Assembly: GCA_022829145.1 (NCBI GenBank)
Contig: CM040758.1
Coordinates: 11,464,128-11,528,127 of the forward strand
Origin: Albula goreensis
Taxonomy: Eukaryota > Chordata > Actinopteri > Albuliformes > Albulidae
Direction: 5' to 3'
Length of the DNA: 64,000 nt
In this document: piece by piece, positions 59,663 through 64,000 of the stretch
Layout: every line of letters starts with the position of its first letter
Position numbering within the stretch: position 1 is the stretch's first letter
Notes under the pieces: model-generated
Told to the model about the DNA's origin: nothing
The model's input: only the letters and a program-made list of their open reading frames with translations
Database searches by the model: none
Program-made: the position numbers and the translations under genes

Positions 59663-62600
59663 TATCAGGGTGATGCCAGACCTCTGGCACCGCTGGAGCT
59701 TCTCCACTAGCTTGGCCCTGGCCCACTAATCAGCTGAATGTCTTATCACAGGGCTGTTCAGGCCAAGACAAACATCAGCCATCTTTTACTGCTCTGTTTT
59801 CTCAGGTCATTGGAGGGAGGGCCTGCACTGATTACTCTGAAAGAGGGAGGAACCACTAGCATCATTATCAGCCCATAGGAGTTCAGGATTACAGTCTGTT
59901 TCATTCCTACCCTGTAGGCCAGCAGGTTTAAAGCAATGAAGAGCTACGATTCTAAGGCTTATTCAGCAAATCTTGAACCCTCAGAGGACAACAGAAAAGG
60001 CTCTTCCTGCTCATGGAGAACTTTAACAATCTTCAGTCAATAAAATATACACCAGTGCACAAATACACACAACATATCACACACATGCACATGTAAAGGG
60101 TAAGCATGGTGGACAGCTATCATATCATAGCCACTTACTTTCAGTGTGACCACAGCCAGACTCTCTGTCCTGTACTGAATCTTCTAAAAATGTATGTCCC
60201 ATTTACAAAATTGGCAAGCCTGTACACTCTGAATGACAAGTTTTTGAGGAGCGAGGACCATGTTTACATAATGTTTATTTATTTGATGTTCATAAATGAT
60301 GTATATAAAGGTAAATGTCTTTAGGAGTTAATGGACATGTTATCAGCTTGGAATTTGGGAAAACAATGTTAACACAATAGGGTGCGCACCTGGTTGTCTA
60401 AAATGCCTACTTACATCTTGCCAATAACTCTACCATGCAGAGTAATAATGAGACCCAATGACTTACACAACATGGCTGCCTATATTATAATAGAATCTAT
60501 ATCATTCCTGAATGTTTAGAAAAGGCCATGTGAGTCAAACAATTCTTTAGTATTTCTCCAAACATGAGCCTGTTTAGATGTAGGAAAACACCATATTACT
60601 TTCCATAGCTTCCCAGATGTCCAGGTTTAATGCTCATTCCACCATGTTATGGGTTGTTGTGCATACACCTTGGTTACAAATGGTTTCTGGATGGAAGCTC
60701 TGCCATCAACATCAACTTTGTGAAGCTCACAATGTGCAGTTTGGTGCATGCCATCAAATAACTTATTTTGGTTTTTAGAAAACAAATGTCACCCTTAATT
60801 TGCTCAAAGCAGTGTTCATTTTAAAATGTTACGGTTGTCACATAGAAACTAGCCTGATCTCAGTGGCTTTTTAGCTACACACTGTGTTGCTGTGAGAAGC
60901 AGATAAAGGTGAAATATTTCTCTGTTAATTACATATTCACCTTGTCTCTCCTCACTGACATTCCTTTAAATCACCAGGAGTCCTTCTTCACTCATGCTAC
61001 CTGCAGATATGGACAAGACCCACTGGGTGTTCTTCACTTTTTTCATCTGGTTTTCGGTGCTTCTGGAGCATCTGGGTTTCAGCACTGAGAAGGACGGGGG
61101 GAGAGTTGTCAAGGATGACAGACAGGAATCAATACCGCACTGTGGATTCTCTGTTTCCAGCACTTTCCCTCTCTCATCCTGTCCTCTTTTCCTCTATTCC
61201 CTCTCACTTTGTTTCTGTCTTAGACCCTCCCAAAAACGGAAATGTATTGAAATATATTTAAATAAAATAGTTTATATCAGAATACATCTTCTATTCTGCA
61301 ATGTTTCACAATATATGGGGAAATACTCAAACATCTACATGTTTTTAGATGTTTTAGATGCTGTGAGATAGAACAGTCACAGAAACCAAAGCCTGATCCG
61401 AAGTAGAGCAATTCACAACAGCAGTCTTTTGGAAGACAAAAACGCACATCGGCTCACTGCAGAGTAGAAGCAGGAGGAAAGGTGCATTGAGCACATTAGA
61501 GACCCAAATACAGAACCTACACACATACAGGATGAGTAGTGAAATCTACACATCAGCATTACCCCCAGCCCCCAGCCCCCAGCCCCCGCCTCATCACTGC
61601 CATTGCATCAGTAGGATCATCTATGACTGCTTTTCCTGCACAGTCGGAACAAACAACAGAGGCTTTGCAGTGGAGTCTGGGGGTGCATCCCAATACCTGA
61701 AAAAGGTGTTCTCCTTTCCTCCTGTATGACCTCATCTCCTCCACCCCTCCAACACTGGACCATTGAAGTGAGGGAGGGGGCAAGGTGGCAATGGGGGAAA
61801 CACCTTGGAGTTCTCCACAGCTGTGATCTCAGTGGTCCTCTCCAACTTTGCAATAAACTTGCAATACTTGCAATATAACTCTCCCCTTCCATGGATCTGA
61901 GAAGAATCTTTCATATCTTCTGCCCAATACCACTTCAAACACCTACCCTCTCAGACTTACAAACTAGGCTAAAATGATCAGCAAATGTAGGTGATGCCAC
62001 TGGAGCTGAACTGGTCAGGTACAACAAATTAAGATCAACTCGTTCCAAGAATACCTTCCCTCTGAACTAAAATGAACATCAATGTACCATAATTGTGCAT
62101 TGACATGTGCGTGAGTGTGCAGAACCAGTAACATTGATTATGCTTCAAAAGAATACCACACTTATTATTCAACAAAGTGAAAGAGCAGTTGCTGCTTTAA
62201 ACTGGACTCCAGCTTTCAGTTCAGTACATTCTCAAGCAGGATATCACTAAAGATCCCTCAGAGCCGTTAAACACATGTAAATGAAATGTAAAACCAACAT
62301 TCACATAGCGTCTGTGCTCATGTGGGATTAGGAAGTGGGGTTTCTGAGGGCCTTAAAGTAGTAATAAACTTTAATATATGCACAAGTCTGGCTGTGATAA
62401 TCATGTGATAGAACATGTCTTGTTCAACAGTTATACACATATATCAGACCCATCACTGAGCCACACTTAGCCCTATAAACCTGTGGGCCTATAAAAATGC
62501 TGTCTCTGCCTCCTCCTGTCTTTTCGTTCCACCTGCCTTCACAGAACTGTCAATCAGCAGAAAACTATCCCTGGCTCCTGCTGGCTGATATCGTAACTAC

Positions 62601-62796
62601 CAGTTTGACACTAAACATGGAAAAGAACAATTCATCACTGAGGCAAAATATGATTTTCCTGGGAATATGCATTCCTTATATTATAGGAAATACAAAAAGT
62701 AAACTATGTCTATAATCAGAATAACTGGACTAGAACAGGCCATTCCATCTTTAGGCTTTAGGCAGACACACACATGCATGCACATATGTACAGAGA

Positions 62797-62801
62797 CTCT
62801 G

Positions 62802-62838
<37 letters not shown>

Positions 62839-62840
62839 GG
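62797..62840. repeat. (CT)n(CA)n compound microsatellite
   Basis: GTCTCTCTCTCT passing into CACACACACACAC. A looser CA/CT-rich stretch follows at 63,090-63,155. Confidence 0.9.
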
Positions 62841-64000
62841 TTTTCAAATACAGATGGTGATAGCAGTAAATGCTGTTACAGCGTGTTTCTGACAGAGCGT
62901 GAGCACTAACACACATTACCCACTACACTCCCCCATGCCATGTTTCCCCACTGCTGCTTGTGTCTGCTCATGTTTCCATTAGCGTGTATCTGTCCCAGCT
63001 CCTGTGTTCTTTATAATGGCCACAGTTTAGGGAAAATGAACTGCTTCTAAGTGACTGTCAGGATGAATCAGGATCAGAGAGAGTTCCCTCTCTCTTTTCA
63101 CACGCGCACACACACTCACACGTGCACACAAGCACATGCACACACGCGCACTCTCTCTTTGTATTACATGGACAATCAAACTTGGATTTAAACACAAATC
63201 CTGTGTTATGGAACCTGTCAGAACATTAGCATAATTTCAGTTATGTGATTCTTTTTTATGAGTGTCATCTCAACTGGTGTAAAATATTATTTTTTCTCTT
63301 TACATTCTCAGGCATAGCTTCCTGGACACCTGAAATTAAGCTATACTGAAGTCTAATTTTAAGAAAACCCAGAATTAAAAAAAACATTTCTGAAACATCA
63401 CTTAATTTTGGATTACTTTCCTCTGGGCAACACTGTCCAAGATAGTAAAGGATTCATGTAGATCAGGATTTTAATATGATATCCATGTATTATGCAGCCT
63501 GTGAATTGAGGAAAGTTTCCACATAGAGCTGATAGAACTGAACTCACAGAACTGATAGACCAGTTACTCACAGAACACAACATTGTACCTGCCTTTTGTT
63601 GCATTATACACCTGTCTCTCAGTTCACATGGAGCAGTACAGTTTTCATGGACTGTTTTACTCCTCTATGTAACAAATTCATAGTTTTGAAATACATATAG
63701 CCCTCTCATCTCATATATCTGACATAAGGCTCATGCATCTCACTGTCATAGGTCCAGGTCCAAAATTCTCACATATCACAAATCTCACTGCTCTGTTTTA
63801 TGAGCAGAAAATGCATAATTTATGTCTTTGTGGTAGAATTTAGAATATTTCCATTGTTTGCTAAGAAATCTGGAAGGCTTTGCAACAAAATATGTCCGCA
63901 GTAACTTGACTCTGATCCACTGCCATGACTTACAACTTCACTGAACTGATTCTCCATTTTATCCACTGCTGTAACTTTGCTCTGATCTGATGCTGTAACT

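Overview
The window is vertebrate nuclear DNA, almost certainly from a ray-finned fish. It holds four multi-exon genes with GT-AG (occasionally GC-AG) introns. Other signs are long (CA)n microsatellites, tRNA-derived SINE remnants, MITE-like elements and proteins whose closest remembered relatives are vertebrate. There are no operons, ribosome-binding sites or CRISPR arrays. Nearly all open frames over 60 codons are chance or repeat-derived; the real coding sequence is in short exons, which I joined by splice sites and reading phase.

Layout. (1) 1-9,415, minus: ttc39b, a tetratricopeptide-repeat protein, 16 exons or exon remnants, with its 3' end outside the window. (2) 11,137-18,836, plus: snapc3, complete in 9 coding exons, 384 aa. 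(3) 21,254-32,252, minus: psip1 (LEDGF/p75), complete in 16 coding exons, about 514 aa, with a probable non-coding first exon near 33,045. (4) 42,955-52,928, minus: the 3' two-thirds of bnc2 (basonuclin 2), with its amino-terminal exons beyond 64,000. The order and orientation TTC39B(-) SNAPC3(+) PSIP1(-) BNC2(-) match human 9p22, which supports the paralogue assignments. Human CCDC171, which lies between PSIP1 and BNC2, is not visible here.

Functionally this is a conserved synteny block, not a pathway. snapc3 serves snRNA-gene transcription, psip1 reads H3K36-methylated chromatin, bnc2 is a zinc-finger regulator (pigment-pattern and fin phenotypes in zebrafish), and ttc39b is linked to sterol/LXR metabolism in mammals.

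The most notable things are structural. One ttc39b exon is broken up inside a minisatellite. Single-base frame breaks occur in bnc2 and at a ttc39b splice junction, with assembly error as the leading explanation. Two neighbouring genes (snapc3 and psip1) each carry a minisatellite next to a 5' splice site whose unit repeats a copy of that splice site. The last zinc finger of bnc2 has lost a zinc-binding histidine. I found no evidence of a novel multi-gene biological system.
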